NCBI RefSeq assembly: GCF_003024525.3
Contig: NZ_CP035934.2
Location: 992,001-1,056,000 of the forward strand
Direction of reading: 5' to 3'
Length of the DNA stretch: 64,000 nucleotides
DNA from: Acinetobacter cumulans
Lineage (GTDB): Bacteria; Pseudomonadota; Gammaproteobacteria; Pseudomonadales; Moraxellaceae
Shown here: positions 8,495 to 16,898 of the stretch, one piece after another
Layout: each line of letters starts with the position of its first letter
How positions within the stretch are numbered: the first letter of the stretch is position 1
Position numbers and translations under genes: made by a program
Notes under the pieces: generated by a model
The model's input: the letters and a program-made list of their open reading frames with translations, nothing else
Told to the model about the DNA's origin: nothing
Databases searched by the model: none

Positions 8495-8522
8495 ATCCCA
8501 GCAGGAGAGTTCCAACTGGGAT
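8495..8522. terminator. Hairpin between convergent HPP and ribB genes
   Basis: ATCCCAG and CTGGGAT arms with an A-run on the left and a weaker T-run on the right; most plausible as the ribB terminator on the minus strand. Confidence 0.6.
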
Positions 8523-8543
8523 GCATTTTAAACTGCGTATGAA

Positions 8544-9203
8544 TTATAGATTGTGTGCTTGACGATACTGTACCAGTTCTTCAATGTTAATGAGCGTGAG
8601 CTTGTGCTCATTCGCATAATCTAAGACTTGCTTGCCTGAGGCCATACTGCCATCTGGATTTGTGACCTCACAGAGTACTCCTGCGGGCTGAAGACCTGCT
8701 AAACGGGCAAGATCAATAGAGGCTTCAGTATGACCACGGCGGCTAAGTACGCCACCATCACGTGCACGTAAAGGAAATACATGTCCTGGGCGGTTTAAAT
8801 CACTTGCTACAGCACCTGTTTTAATTGCCGCATGAATGGTGGTCGTGCGGTCTTGTGCAGAAACACCTGTAGTAACCCCTTGAGCAGCTTCAATTGTGAC
8901 AGTGAATGCTGTTTTGAATTGGCTAGAGTTGTTTTGCACCATAGGTGGAAGTTCAAGGTGATCTGCGAGTGCATTGGTGAGCGTAAAGCATACAATTCCA
9001 GATCCATCACGTATCATACGTGCCATGGTTTCGACATTCAGTGTTTCTGCTGCAACGATAAGGTCGGCTTCATTTTCACGGTCAAAATCATCCATGACTA
9101 AAACAGGTTTGCCTTGACGAATATCTTCCAGTGCTTGTAAAACACGCTGTTCTGATGGGGGAAGGGCTTTAAAGAAAATTTCGGGTTGAATTAAATTAGA
9201 CAT
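8544..9203 (-). CDS. ribB: 3,4-dihydroxy-2-butanone 4-phosphate synthase RibB
   Basis: A 219-residue enzyme that converts ribulose 5-phosphate to the four-carbon precursor of riboflavin plus formate. The active-site loop [16 protein letters not shown] (about residues 38-53) holds the acidic catalytic residues and the Mg-binding glutamate. Other family signatures are [16 protein letters not shown] and [17 protein letters not shown]. It is a single-domain enzyme; no GTP cyclohydrolase II (RibA) domain follows. An FMN riboswitch lies in the 5' leader, so expression should fall when FMN is plentiful. Confidence 0.97.
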   Translation of the reverse strand: MSNLIQPEIFFKALPPSEQRVLQALEDIRQGKPVLVMDDFDRENEADLIVAAETLNVETMARMIRDGSGIVCFTLTNALADHLELPPMVQNNSSQFKTAFTVTIEAAQGVTTGVSAQDRTTTIHAAIKTGAVASDLNRPGHVFPLRARDGGVLSRRGHTEASIDLARLAGLQPAGVLCEVTNPDGSMASGKQVLDYANEHKLTLINIEELVQYRQAHNL

Positions 9204-9310
9204 TGAAACGCTCGCGTAAGTTTTAAGGTACGGTTGAACATTTCAGGACATGTGAAATAGTGTGGCGTTACGGCATAGCTTGAAAATAGTAAGCTATTAA
9301 AATGTGACGT

Positions 9311-9454
9311 CGTCTTCTTTCATCCGGACTATACCGTCGGCTTTGGAATCTCACCAAATCTGCCATCTCATGCAATGAGATCGGCTCGTGGGCTATGGGG
9401 GATTAATATCCAACCAATTACCACCGGTGGGGAATTACACCCCGCCCTGAAGCG
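9311..9454 (-). ncRNA. FMN riboswitch (RFN element) controlling ribB
   Basis: Read on the minus strand, the element opens with CTTCAGGGCGGGGTGTAATT and CCCCACCGGTGGTAATT, continues with AGCCCACGAGC, and ends with CCGACGGTATAGTCCGGATG. These are the conserved blocks of the FMN aptamer. It lies about 110 nt before the ribB start. The interval contains a possible expression-platform hairpin (AATAGCTT and AAGCTAT, about 9275-9297) but no T-rich terminator, so control at translation start is likely by inference. Confidence 0.96.
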
Positions 9455-9464
9455 ATGTCATTTG

Positions 9465-9470
9465 ATTATA
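9465..9470 (-). promoter_or_regulatory. Candidate -10 element for the riboswitch transcript
   Basis: A perfect TATAAT on the minus strand ends about 10 bp before the first conserved riboswitch base, so transcription would start at the aptamer. The -35 region is weak. Confidence 0.45.
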
Positions 9471-9726
9471 AGCCGATTGCGCATAAAGGCCAGCTTTTCT
9501 ATATGACTAGTCAAGCTATACATATTCAAAATATGGGAAAGTCTTTTGTGAAGCTAGGTTTATAGTGCTTTATCACTGGTATTATTGGGTGTGTCGCTTT
9601 AAGCTTTAGCATTAAAATATAGCGTGCTATGCACGTTATTTACGTATGATAAAAATAAAAATGTATATGTAGCACTGAGCTTTTACGGGCCCAAAGATAA
9701 AGAAGAAAAGGGTTAAAACAGAAATT

Positions 9727-11526
9727 ATGGAAAATTTACTGAATCGGCAGAGTTTTCAGCATCATTTAGCTGCAATTGGTTTTGGCTTATTGGGCGTGAG
9801 CATCCTGTACTTAATTGCAGCCAATTGGTGGATGCTACCTCAGATTATACAACTGGCTTTACCACAAGTATTACTGTTGATTATTGCTGTACTGAGTGTG
9901 TATTTTTCTCGTGCGTCTGAAGCGGTGATACAAACGTTACACGCTTTGTGTGGGTTAATGCTCGGTTTGTCTCTTGCAGTGATTGGGCAGGTGTATCAAA
10001 CAGGAGCAAACAGTTATTTGTTATTTCTGTTGTGGTCTATTTTGTTGCTTCCTTGGTTGTATCGGCAGAATGCAGGGATTTTTATTTTATTGGGTTTGAC
10101 TGGTTTTTTAGCACTTTACTTGGCCTCGGTACAGTTGGGTTTTCATGATTGGCAGAGTATTGTGCTATTGCAAATTTGGTGGTGTAGCATGTGGTTGCTG
10201 GCTTATTGGCAATATCATGCTTTAGAAAAATATACTTTGCTTTGGATTGTGGTCTTATCTGTAGTGAGCATGGTTGGCTTTTTCTATGCAGACCACCTAA
10301 GTGCTGCCGTTTTATTGATCAGTGCTTTTGTGCCACTTTCTTTGCTGGCTTGGCAAAGCTACCGCAAGCAAGATACCTTGGCTGTGAGCTTGCTCAGTGC
10401 AGGCATAGGTATCAATATTTTAATGTGGGTAGCGTATGGGCTGATTGATCAATTAAATTTAGGTACCTTCGGGTTTTTAATTTTGGTCATTTTGAGTCTT
10501 GGAATTTTTTATTTAATTACACGATTTATATTGCAGGTCTTACCAAAATCTTATGTGAGTACTATTCCCTTGGGGATTGGCGCATGGTTAGCAGGCATAT
10601 TTCTCTCGGCCTTTATTTTTGGCATGGTGCGCTCCGCATGGGGTGCATTGCTGTGTGGCGCTATTGCGTATGTGGTAGTAGTTTTTCAATTCAGAAAGGG
10701 AGAGCAAATCGGCCATCATTTTAAAAATCAATTACTGTATTGCTTACTGATTTTTTCACAAGTTGGCATGTATGGTGGGGTACTTGGGCTGACAAAAAAT
10801 CCTGTGTGGGCAATGCTAGTAATGCCTCCATTGATTCTGGTTAGTTATGTATTATGTCTACGCGCTTGGTTGCTGTGGTTACAGTTGATTTCTTTTTATT
10901 CGATGTTATTGCTGTGTTTGAACTTCGCAGTTTATGAATGGCAGATGGGGCAGGAGCTGTTTAGTTGGCTTTGGTATGCCTTGCATTATGTTGTATATAG
11001 TTTGGTCGTGGTTGGTTTATTTGTTTTAGATCAAAAATATCAGCGTAGTTTATTGTTTTGGGGTTTAGCAATTTTATTAATTGGCCCAGCATCACTCATG
11101 ATGGGGCGTGACTTGTTTGCCCCATCAGGCAGTTTAATTACTGTTGAGTGGTGGGCTAAGCTGATCTTTGTAAGTCTATGGTGGCTTGCATTTGCCTATA
11201 TATATCAACACTTTTGTTCGCAACGATTTACGATTTTTCAGTGGGCGCTGTGGGGGATATTTTCCATAGTTTTATTGGCTTTAGGGTATTTTGAAATTTT
11301 TCTGTGCATGTTGATGCTGGCATGGGCGTTGGAGCGCAAAGATCGGCTGATCTATGCATGCAGTATTGTCGTACTATGTCTATTGCTTACTCATTTATAT
11401 TATTTCTTAGGGCTGAGCTTTTTGGTGAAAAGTCTGAGCATTTTTATTTCTGGTCTCGCTGTATTGTTATTGGCTTATTTGGTGCGCCGTAATCAGTTGC
11501 CAAATACTCAGCAGGAGCAGATATGA
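9727..11526 (+). CDS. DUF2157 domain multi-spanning membrane protein
   Basis: A 599-residue protein made almost entirely of hydrophobic helices, about 16 or more. The opening FGLLGVSILYLIAANWWMLP and the following run to LCGLMLGLSLAVIGQVYQTG match the DUF2157 pattern. In other bacteria, DUF2157 and DUF4401 proteins are encoded as separate genes followed by a GDYXXLXY gene. The length here suggests the C-terminal half corresponds to a DUF4401-like part, which is inference. The last 4 bp overlap the next gene, so the two are translationally coupled. Function is unknown. Confidence 0.8.
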   Translation: MENLLNRQSFQHHLAAIGFGLLGVSILYLIAANWWMLPQIIQLALPQVLLLIIAVLSVYFSRASEAVIQTLHALCGLMLGLSLAVIGQVYQTGANSYLLFLLWSILLLPWLYRQNAGIFILLGLTGFLALYLASVQLGFHDWQSIVLLQIWWCSMWLLAYWQYHALEKYTLLWIVVLSVVSMVGFFYADHLSAAVLLISAFVPLSLLAWQSYRKQDTLAVSLLSAGIGINILMWVAYGLIDQLNLGTFGFLILVILSLGIFYLITRFILQVLPKSYVSTIPLGIGAWLAGIFLSAFIFGMVRSAWGALLCGAIAYVVVVFQFRKGEQIGHHFKNQLLYCLLIFSQVGMYGGVLGLTKNPVWAMLVMPPLILVSYVLCLRAWLLWLQLISFYSMLLLCLNFAVYEWQMGQELFSWLWYALHYVVYSLVVVGLFVLDQKYQRSLLFWGLAILLIGPASLMMGRDLFAPSGSLITVEWWAKLIFVSLWWLAFAYIYQHFCSQRFTIFQWALWGIFSIVLLALGYFEIFLCMLMLAWALERKDRLIYACSIVVLCLLLTHLYYFLGLSFLVKSLSIFISGLAVLLLAYLVRRNQLPNTQQEQI

Positions 11527-12056
11527 AAAAAATAATTCCGATCTTGTTGACCATCTTAAGTCTGATTTTATTTGAAACCTTAATTGCAAAGAATGAGCAA
11601 CATTTAGCAACAGGTCAAAGCATTTATGTTTCTTTGGCACCAGCTGACCCGCGTGCATTGCTTCAAGGGGATTATATGGCGCTCCGTTATAACTTAAATT
11701 TTGTGGGTGCTATAGTGCAAGCCCCCTGGGGTGCATTGCCTTTGGCTTATGTGCTGGTTGACTCACAAGGGCGTGTTTTAAAAACCAGCTTTAAACAAGA
11801 TATATTGCTGGGGCAGGGCCGTGTTTATCCTTTACAGCTCAAAATAGGGCATGGTGAGCGCCCATTTCCAGCATCAGACAGCTACTTTTTTGCAGAGGGT
11901 TTAGCAGGTTGTTATGAACAAGCACGGTTCGCCTTATTTAAAGTGTCGGCTGAGGGTAAACCATTACTGGCGGATTTGGTGAATGAGCAATTGCAACCAC
12001 TGCATTGTGAAGCACAACAAAAATGGCAAGAGGGTACTGAAAAACCAGTGAGTTAA
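11523..12056 (+). CDS. GDYXXLXY domain protein
   Basis: A 177-residue protein with an N-terminal signal anchor (KKIIPILLTILSLILFETLI) and the name-giving motif GDYMALRY at about residues 49-56, inside PADPRALLQGDYMALRYNLN. Gene overlap with the upstream DUF2157 gene (ATGA-type) shows one operon, and this pairing recurs in proteobacteria. The domain is likely periplasmic. Its biochemical role is unknown. A strong terminator follows at 12127-12156. Confidence 0.85.
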   Translation: MKKIIPILLTILSLILFETLIAKNEQHLATGQSIYVSLAPADPRALLQGDYMALRYNLNFVGAIVQAPWGALPLAYVLVDSQGRVLKTSFKQDILLGQGRVYPLQLKIGHGERPFPASDSYFFAEGLAGCYEQARFALFKVSAEGKPLLADLVNEQLQPLHCEAQQKWQEGTEKPVS

Positions 12057-12126
12057 ATAAAATTAATGGTTTTTTTTGAGTCGTTGTGAGCAAGCGTGAT
12101 GCAATTAATTATGAGTGTTTAGGTAT

Positions 12127-12156
12127 AAAAAAACCCGCAGTTTACGGGTTTTTTAA
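12127..12156. terminator. Bidirectional intrinsic terminator
   Basis: AAAAAACCCG and CGGGTTTTTT arms between the convergent GDYXXLXY gene and panD. Confidence 0.85.
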
Positions 12157-12168
12157 AATCTTGGACTT

Positions 12169-12549
12169 TTAAGCCACTTGAACTGGAATACAGTTAGCTG
12201 TGTGGTTTACAGTATTGTTTGGGTTTGCATATACCAAACGAGGTTTATGAGCATTTGCTTCAGCTTCAGTGAAATCACCAAATGTTGCAATAATCATTAG
12301 GTCGCCAACGTCAGCTTGAAGTGCTGCACCACCATTGACAGAAATGATGCCTGAACCTTCTTCGCCACGAATTGCATACGTTGTAAAACGCTTACCATTA
12401 GTCACGTTCCACATGTGAATTTCTTCATATTCGCGGATACCGGCTAAATCCAAAAGAATGCCATCGATCGCACAAGAACCTTCATAATGTAATTCTGCTT
12501 GTGTTACGACACAACGGTGGATTTTTGCTTTTAATAAACGAGATAGCAT
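12169..12549 (-). CDS. panD: Aspartate 1-decarboxylase PanD
   Basis: A 126-residue pro-enzyme that makes beta-alanine from L-aspartate for pantothenate and coenzyme A synthesis. The self-cleavage site Gly24-Ser25 lies in [10 protein letters not shown]; cleavage turns Ser25 into the catalytic pyruvoyl group. Other conserved parts are WNVTNGKRF and ISVNGGAA. The length equals that of the Escherichia coli enzyme. GGAGACGCTAGC supplies the ribosome site before the ATG. The coaD gene later in this window acts further along the same pathway but is not linked. Confidence 0.97.
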   Translation of the reverse strand: MLSRLLKAKIHRCVVTQAELHYEGSCAIDGILLDLAGIREYEEIHMWNVTNGKRFTTYAIRGEEGSGIISVNGGAALQADVGDLMIIATFGDFTEAEANAHKPRLVYANPNNTVNHTANCIPVQVA

Positions 12550-12700
12550 GGCTAGCGTCTCCTTAGTGGACCTAAGATTTTGATCTTATGGTTAAATCAG
12601 TTTTCTACTTACAGATTACGTTCAGCAAGCAAGCGCATTTTGCTCTGAAATGAGCAACATGGCAAGAAACATTGTTCAACAATTTATGGATTGATCAGTT

Positions 12701-13276
12701 CTATTTGTAAGCATTGATTTGGTTCATGGCTTGTTGTATGTCTCCGTTTATCAGTAGTTTGCTACGTGATAAAGCATGAGCAATAGCATCATCCATTAAA
12801 CCTTGTTCACTGCTAGGGGCTTTACCCAATACATGTCCAGATACACGGTCTTTAGAACCTGGGTGACCAATACCAATGCGTAAGCGATGGAAATTAGGAC
12901 CTGTATGCGGAACGATATCACGTAAACCATTATGACCACCGTGACCACCACCTGTTTTAAGGCGAATGACACCTGGATTCATGTCCAGTTCATCGTGTGC
13001 AATGAGCATTGCTTCAGGAGCAATTTGATAGAATTTTGCGAAGGGAACAACACTTTTACCAGAAAGGTTCATAAAGGTTGTAGGTAATAACAGACGAACG
13101 TCCTGACCTTCAATATTACCGCGACCACTAATTCCGTGAAATTTTGGGTCTGCTTTGAGCGAGATACCATAAGCTTCGGCTAAACGTTCTACGAACCAAA
13201 AGCCAGCATTATGGCGGGTTTGGGCATACTCAGAACCTGGGTTACCCAAACCTACAATCAGTGAAATATTTGACAC
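12701..13276 (-). CDS. pth: Peptidyl-tRNA hydrolase Pth
   Basis: A 191-residue enzyme that frees tRNA from peptidyl-tRNA dropped by ribosomes. Conserved parts are LIVGLGNPGSEYAQTRHNAG with the catalytic His22, FMNLSGKSV, and HDELDMNPGVIRLKTGGGHG. The gene follows rplY with a 19-bp gap, the usual rplY-pth order of gammaproteobacteria, and is probably in the prs-rplY-pth cluster. Confidence 0.97.
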   Translation of the reverse strand: MSNISLIVGLGNPGSEYAQTRHNAGFWFVERLAEAYGISLKADPKFHGISGRGNIEGQDVRLLLPTTFMNLSGKSVVPFAKFYQIAPEAMLIAHDELDMNPGVIRLKTGGGHGGHNGLRDIVPHTGPNFHRLRIGIGHPGSKDRVSGHVLGKAPSSEQGLMDDAIAHALSRSKLLINGDIQQAMNQINAYK

Positions 13277-13295
13277 TAATTTACACCATTAACAC

Positions 13296-13592
13296 TTATG
13301 CGCGTTTGAAGTCAGCGTGCATAGGAGTGTTTTTAGACGGGTGACGTTGTAAAGCTTGGATTTTAACGCTTTCAACTTTACCGTCGATGTTGATTTCTAC
13401 AGTTTCTTCAAAGAAAGCTTTGTTTTCTAAAGCTTTAACAAGCTCACGAAGCTCTAAAGTTACTGCTACAGGAGCTGCTTCGCCACCGTAGATGATTGCT
13501 GGAACTTTAGCTTGAAGACGAAGGCGGCGGCTCGAACCTTTCCCTTGTACTGCTTCTTCACGTGCTACTGCATTTAATACGAAGTTTGCCAT
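13296..13592 (-). CDS. rplY: Ribosomal protein bL25
   Basis: A 98-residue 5S rRNA-binding ribosomal protein of the short L25 type (no CTC C-terminal domain). Motifs include GKGSSRRLRLQAKVPAIIYG and the closing HPSKNTPMHADFKRA. An in-frame ATG exists at 13601, but AAGGATG lies directly on it; used as ribosome site it fits the ATG at 13592, giving MANFVLNAVAREE. It lies between prs and pth. Confidence 0.95.
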   Translation of the reverse strand: MANFVLNAVAREEAVQGKGSSRRLRLQAKVPAIIYGGEAAPVAVTLELRELVKALENKAFFEETVEINIDGKVESVKIQALQRHPSKNTPMHADFKRA

Positions 13593-13621
13593 GATAGACA
13601 TCCTTAATTTAAGTTTAATTG

Positions 13622-13674
13622 ACTAGACCTTCGACCAGTCTAGTGAGTAAAAGCCCCGCCAAAAGGCAGGGCTT
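13622..13674 (-). terminator. Two hairpins between prs and rplY
   Basis: The first on the minus strand is AAGCCCTGCC and GGCGGGGCTTTT (13651-13674), a good terminator for prs. The second (13622-13644, ACTAGAC and GTCTAGT) is a plain stem without a T tract. rplY-pth may therefore have separate expression or partial read-through. Confidence 0.7.
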
Positions 13675-13691
13675 CGGAATTCAGCGCTATA

Positions 13692-14645
13692 TTATAGATA
13701 AGAATCAAACATTGCGCTAATAGATTCTTCGTTGTTAATACGACGAATCGTTTCAGCAACCATACTTGCTACTGAAACTTGACGAATCTTGCCAAGAGCT
13801 AAAGCTTCTTCTGAAAGAGGAATTGTGTCAGTAACAACAAGTTCATCAATAACAGAGTTCTTTAAGTTCTCAATTGCTTTACCAGACAATACTGGGTGAG
13901 TTGCGTATGCAACAACTTTACGCGCACCAAAAGTTTTTAATGCGTCAGCTGCTTTACACAAAGTACCCGCTGTATCTACCATGTCATCAACAATGACACA
14001 GTCACGGCCTTTTACATCACCAATCAAATGCATCACTTGTGATTCATTTGCTTTTTGGCGACGTTTATCGATGATTGCAAGATCGATATCACCCATTTGT
14101 TTAGCAACAGCACGCGCACGTACTACACCACCAACGTCAGGAGATACAACCATAAGGTTGTCATGTGACTGTTGACGAAGATCAGCTAAAAGAGCAGGTG
14201 TACCGTAGATGTTGTCTACAGGAATATCGAAGAAACCTTGGATTTGGTCTGCGTGAAGATCGATCATCACAACACGGTCAATACCTACAGTAGTGAGCAT
14301 ATCTGCTACAACTTTAGCAGTAATAGGCACACGGCTTGAACGAGGACGACGGTCTTGACGAGCATAACCAAAGTAAGGGATTACAGCAGTGATACGGCCA
14401 GCGCTCGCACGGCGTAAAGCGTCTGCCATAACCAAGACTTCCATAAGGTTGTCATTTGTTGGGGCACACGTAGGCTGTACGATAAATACGTCTTTACCAC
14501 GAACATTCTCAGTGATTTCTACAGCAATTTCACCATCAGAAAAGGTAGAAACGGCAGCAGCACCTAGAGGAATATGTAAATGGCTTACGACTTTTTGAGC
14601 GAATTGTGGATGCGCAGTTCCACTAAAAACGACAAGATTGGGCAT
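13692..14645 (-). CDS. prs: Ribose-phosphate pyrophosphokinase Prs
   Basis: A 317-residue enzyme that makes PRPP from ribose 5-phosphate and ATP for nucleotide, histidine and tryptophan synthesis. Signatures include [20 protein letters not shown], the Mg/ribose-phosphate site [14 protein letters not shown], and the PRPP loop [18 protein letters not shown]. It follows the last tRNA-Gln gene by about 37 bp and probably shares its transcript. A TTGACA promoter at 14769-14797 serves both. Confidence 0.98.
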   Translation of the reverse strand: MPNLVVFSGTAHPQFAQKVVSHLHIPLGAAAVSTFSDGEIAVEITENVRGKDVFIVQPTCAPTNDNLMEVLVMADALRRASAGRITAVIPYFGYARQDRRPRSSRVPITAKVVADMLTTVGIDRVVMIDLHADQIQGFFDIPVDNIYGTPALLADLRQQSHDNLMVVSPDVGGVVRARAVAKQMGDIDLAIIDKRRQKANESQVMHLIGDVKGRDCVIVDDMVDTAGTLCKAADALKTFGARKVVAYATHPVLSGKAIENLKNSVIDELVVTDTIPLSEEALALGKIRQVSVASMVAETIRRINNEESISAMFDSYL

Positions 14646-14682
14646 GAAGCACCCTTGGCGGTTGATATATAGGGAAAATAGA

Positions 14683-14757
14683 TGGCAGGGGTAGCTGGAT
14701 TCGAACCAACGGATGCCGAGATCAAAACCCGGTGCCTTACCACTTGGCGATACCCCT
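14683..14757 (-). tRNA. tRNA-Gln (TTG), copy 4 in transcription order
   Basis: A 75-nt cloverleaf on the minus strand with acceptor AGGGGTA/TACCCCT, anticodon TTG in loop TTTTGAT, TTCGAAT T-loop and encoded CCA. It is separated from copy 3 by 91 bp that hold a promoter, and lies directly before prs. Confidence 0.97.
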
Positions 14758-14768
14758 AATGCGGCAGA

Positions 14769-14797
14769 ACTTTAATATTTTTACAGCTTTTTGTCAA
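14769..14797 (-). promoter_or_regulatory. Sigma-70 promoter for the last tRNA-Gln and prs
   Basis: Minus-strand TTGACA (14797-14792), 17-bp spacer, then TAAAGT (14774-14769), about 12 bp before the tRNA 5' end. It lets the last tRNA-Gln and prs be transcribed without the upstream tRNAs. Confidence 0.65.
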
Positions 14798-14848
14798 GAT
14801 TATTTAACATCGAAGCTACAAAAGAATGTTCTGTCTTTTTTGAGAAAA

Positions 14849-14923
14849 TGGCAGGGGTAGCTGGATTCGAACCAACGGATGCCGAGATCAAAACCCGGTG
14901 CCTTACCACTTGGCGATACCCCT
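14849..14923 (-). tRNA. tRNA-Gln (TTG), copy 3
   Basis: Identical 75-nt sequence to the other copies, anticodon TTG, encoded CCA. An 18-bp spacer separates it from copy 2. Confidence 0.97.
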
Positions 14924-14941
14924 AATTTGATGACTGTAAGA

Positions 14942-15016
14942 TGGCAGGGGTAGCTGGATTCGAACCAACGGATGCCGAGATCAAAACCCGGTGCCTTACC
15001 ACTTGGCGATACCCCT
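14942..15016 (-). tRNA. tRNA-Gln (TTG), copy 2
   Basis: Identical 75-nt sequence, anticodon TTG, encoded CCA. A 28-bp spacer separates it from copy 1. Confidence 0.97.
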
Positions 15017-15044
15017 AATACAGTACATCTACAGGTGAATTAAA

Positions 15045-15119
15045 TGGCAGGGGTAGCTGGATTCGAACCAACGGATGCCGAGATCAAAACCCGGTGCCTT
15101 ACCACTTGGCGATACCCCT
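15045..15119 (-). tRNA. tRNA-Gln (TTG), copy 1, overlapping the ispE stop
   Basis: Identical 75-nt sequence, anticodon TTG, encoded CCA. Its first two bases are the last two bases of the ispE stop codon TAG (15120-15118), so the tRNA must be cut out of an ispE transcript by RNase P, or arise from a promoter inside ispE. Confidence 0.97.
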
Positions 15120-15954
15120 AACACACCTTGAATTTGCGTAATGGCGATTCTTGTAAACTATTGACCAAGTAAGCTTTACATGGTGAATTTTCAAGAATGT
15201 CATTTACATTCAAATTTTCGGTTAACTCAATAAACACACAAGCACCTGTACCTGTAAGTTTTGCAGTACCGAACTGATCTAAGTATTGCATTGCTTCATC
15301 TACTTCTGGATATAAACTTCTTGCCAGTGGCTCAAAGTTATTGCCGAAACTCGATGGCGTTAACTGATAGGCGCAAAATTTAGAGGGCTTTGAGTTTCTT
15401 GTCAACGTTTTTTGTGAAAAAAGTAGTTGAGTGCTGATAAAACAGTCAGGTTTGAGCACAATGAACTTTTTTTGAGCTAAATCTATGAATGTTAAGTGTT
15501 CACCGATGCCTTCAGCCCATGCATTTTGACCGTGTACAAAGATTGGAACGTCTGCACCCAATTGAACGCCGAGTGCTGCGAGTTGTTCAATTGTTAGCCC
15601 GCACTGCCAGAGTTGATTCAAAATAAGCAGTGTAGTGGCCGCATTAGATGACCCACCGCCCAGACCTGCACCCATTGGAATATGCTTTTCGATGCTTATT
15701 TTTAAGCCAGTCGGTGTTTTTGCATACGGTTTTAGGATTTGTGCGGCTTTGTAAATCAAGTTTTGTTCTAATTCAACCGAACCAATGCCATCAATTTCGA
15801 TGTTCTCTGAATTTGTTTGTTTAAAATCTATCCAGTCGTATAAATCGATTAGCTGAAAAATGCTCTGCAATTCGTGGTAACCATTTTCACGGCGCCCCGT
15901 AATGTGCAAAAACAAATTTAATTTGGCTGGGGACGGAACTCGAATTACATTCAC
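15118..15954 (-). CDS. ispE: 4-diphosphocytidyl-2-C-methyl-D-erythritol kinase IspE
   Basis: A 278-residue GHMP-family kinase of the MEP isoprenoid pathway. Signatures are PSPAKLNLFLHITGRRENGY at the N-terminus, the ATP loop PMGAGLGGGSSNAATTL (about residues 91-107), and KLTGTGACVFIE near the end. It starts at GTG with AGGA about 10 nt upstream. The stop TAG overlaps tRNA-Gln copy 1. It is separated from lolB by 323 bp with its own promoter candidate, unlike Escherichia coli where lolB and ispE are adjacent. Confidence 0.96.
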   Translation of the reverse strand: MNVIRVPSPAKLNLFLHITGRRENGYHELQSIFQLIDLYDWIDFKQTNSENIEIDGIGSVELEQNLIYKAAQILKPYAKTPTGLKISIEKHIPMGAGLGGGSSNAATTLLILNQLWQCGLTIEQLAALGVQLGADVPIFVHGQNAWAEGIGEHLTFIDLAQKKFIVLKPDCFISTQLLFSQKTLTRNSKPSKFCAYQLTPSSFGNNFEPLARSLYPEVDEAMQYLDQFGTAKLTGTGACVFIELTENLNVNDILENSPCKAYLVNSLQESPLRKFKVC

Positions 15955-16277
15955 GATCGTTTTTTCCTAAAGCTTTGTGCTTATAAATGCATCATATATA
16001 GGCTGGCATTATAGTCGAATATTGTTTTGTGTTGATTGCAATTTGAAATTGTGAGGGATGTGCTTAGTTTGAAAAAAAATAAGTGATGGAATTTTGCTCG
16101 AAAGAAATGGGCATGAGTTGTTTAGTACTTTGCTTGTTTGTGCTTGTTTTAGGTTGAGCAAATTAAAAAAAGCTCATGATGTATTCATTTGCTGTTTTAT
16201 TATCAAAATAAAAGATTAGCCACTGGTTATAGCCAAGCACTTGTTGATTGGGCTTGGCTATACCTTAACTCTGGTGT
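15955..16277 (-). promoter_or_regulatory. ispE upstream region with promoter candidate and lolB terminator-like hairpin
   Basis: This 323-bp interval has no convincing gene. On the minus strand TCAACA (16035-16030), 16-bp spacer and a perfect TATAAT (16013-16008) form a promoter candidate about 54 bp before the ispE start. An 11-bp inverted repeat (TATAGCCAAGC at 16228-16238 and GCTTGGCTATA at 16252-16262) just after the lolB stop is probably the lolB terminator, though its T tract is poor. Confidence 0.5.
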
Positions 16278-16892
16278 TTAACGATTTTGAATTACCATGG
16301 TAATGCGGTTTTCTTTACCCGATTCGAGGGCTTGTTTCAAAATCAATTTATTTGGCAAGGTTGCATGTTCTGCATAGCTTAAGTCAACATTCCAGTCATC
16401 TTCAATAATTTGAGTTATGCGTTGCTGTTCATCTTTGTTTAGTTGGGCAGATGCTGTCGCGGGTTTTGCTTGTACCCATTTGATTAAATGTGTAATAGGT
16501 GCATGCCATCCTGTTGCGCGTTCGAGTAGCTCTTCGGGGCTATCTGCGTGGATTTCACCAGTTTTAGCACTGTTAAGCGTTACTTGGCCTGTGTGGCCTG
16601 TAATTTGCGTTTTACCCACGCCTAAGATGCCACTTAGCTCGATATCAAATTTATCTTGTTGCTGTTGCCACGTAAAAAATGCACTACCAGATTGTTGTGG
16701 TGTACGTACACCAATTTTTCCTTGTAGGGCAAACTGATCTTTAGCTACGTTTTGCGTTTGGGTTTCTTCAGGCGCGGTTGGTTGGATAGCTTGTGGGGGA
16801 AGCTGTGGTTTACTAAATTGTTGGCAACCTGTCAAAGCCAAAGTACTGCATGCAAAAAAGGGAAGGGTGTATTTGGACAGTTGGCGCATCAT
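16278..16892 (-). CDS. lolB: Outer membrane lipoprotein LolB
   Basis: A 204-residue lipoprotein receptor that inserts lipoproteins into the inner leaflet of the outer membrane, taking them from LolA. The signal peptide ends with the lipobox LALTGC, lipidated Cys23. The mature part contains FALQGKIGVRTPQQSGSAFF, the LolB fold opening, and FDIELSGILGVGKTQITG. It lies 6 bp after the TPR gene and is co-transcribed with it, upstream of ispE as in many gammaproteobacteria. Confidence 0.92.
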   Translation of the reverse strand: MMRQLSKYTLPFFACSTLALTGCQQFSKPQLPPQAIQPTAPEETQTQNVAKDQFALQGKIGVRTPQQSGSAFFTWQQQQDKFDIELSGILGVGKTQITGHTGQVTLNSAKTGEIHADSPEELLERATGWHAPITHLIKWVQAKPATASAQLNKDEQQRITQIIEDDWNVDLSYAEHATLPNKLILKQALESGKENRITMVIQNR

Positions 16893-16898
16893 GCGGGT

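Noticed and set aside
9520..9620. Possible lipoprotein-like short reading frame upstream of the DUF2157 gene (FITGIIGCVALSF)
   Set aside because: It is interrupted by a stop after ten codons and has no ribosome site.
14683..15119. Four direct repeats with short spacers, at first sight like a CRISPR array
   Set aside because: The repeats fold as tRNA-Gln with encoded CCA, the spacers are unequal (91, 18, 28 bp) and no cas gene is near.
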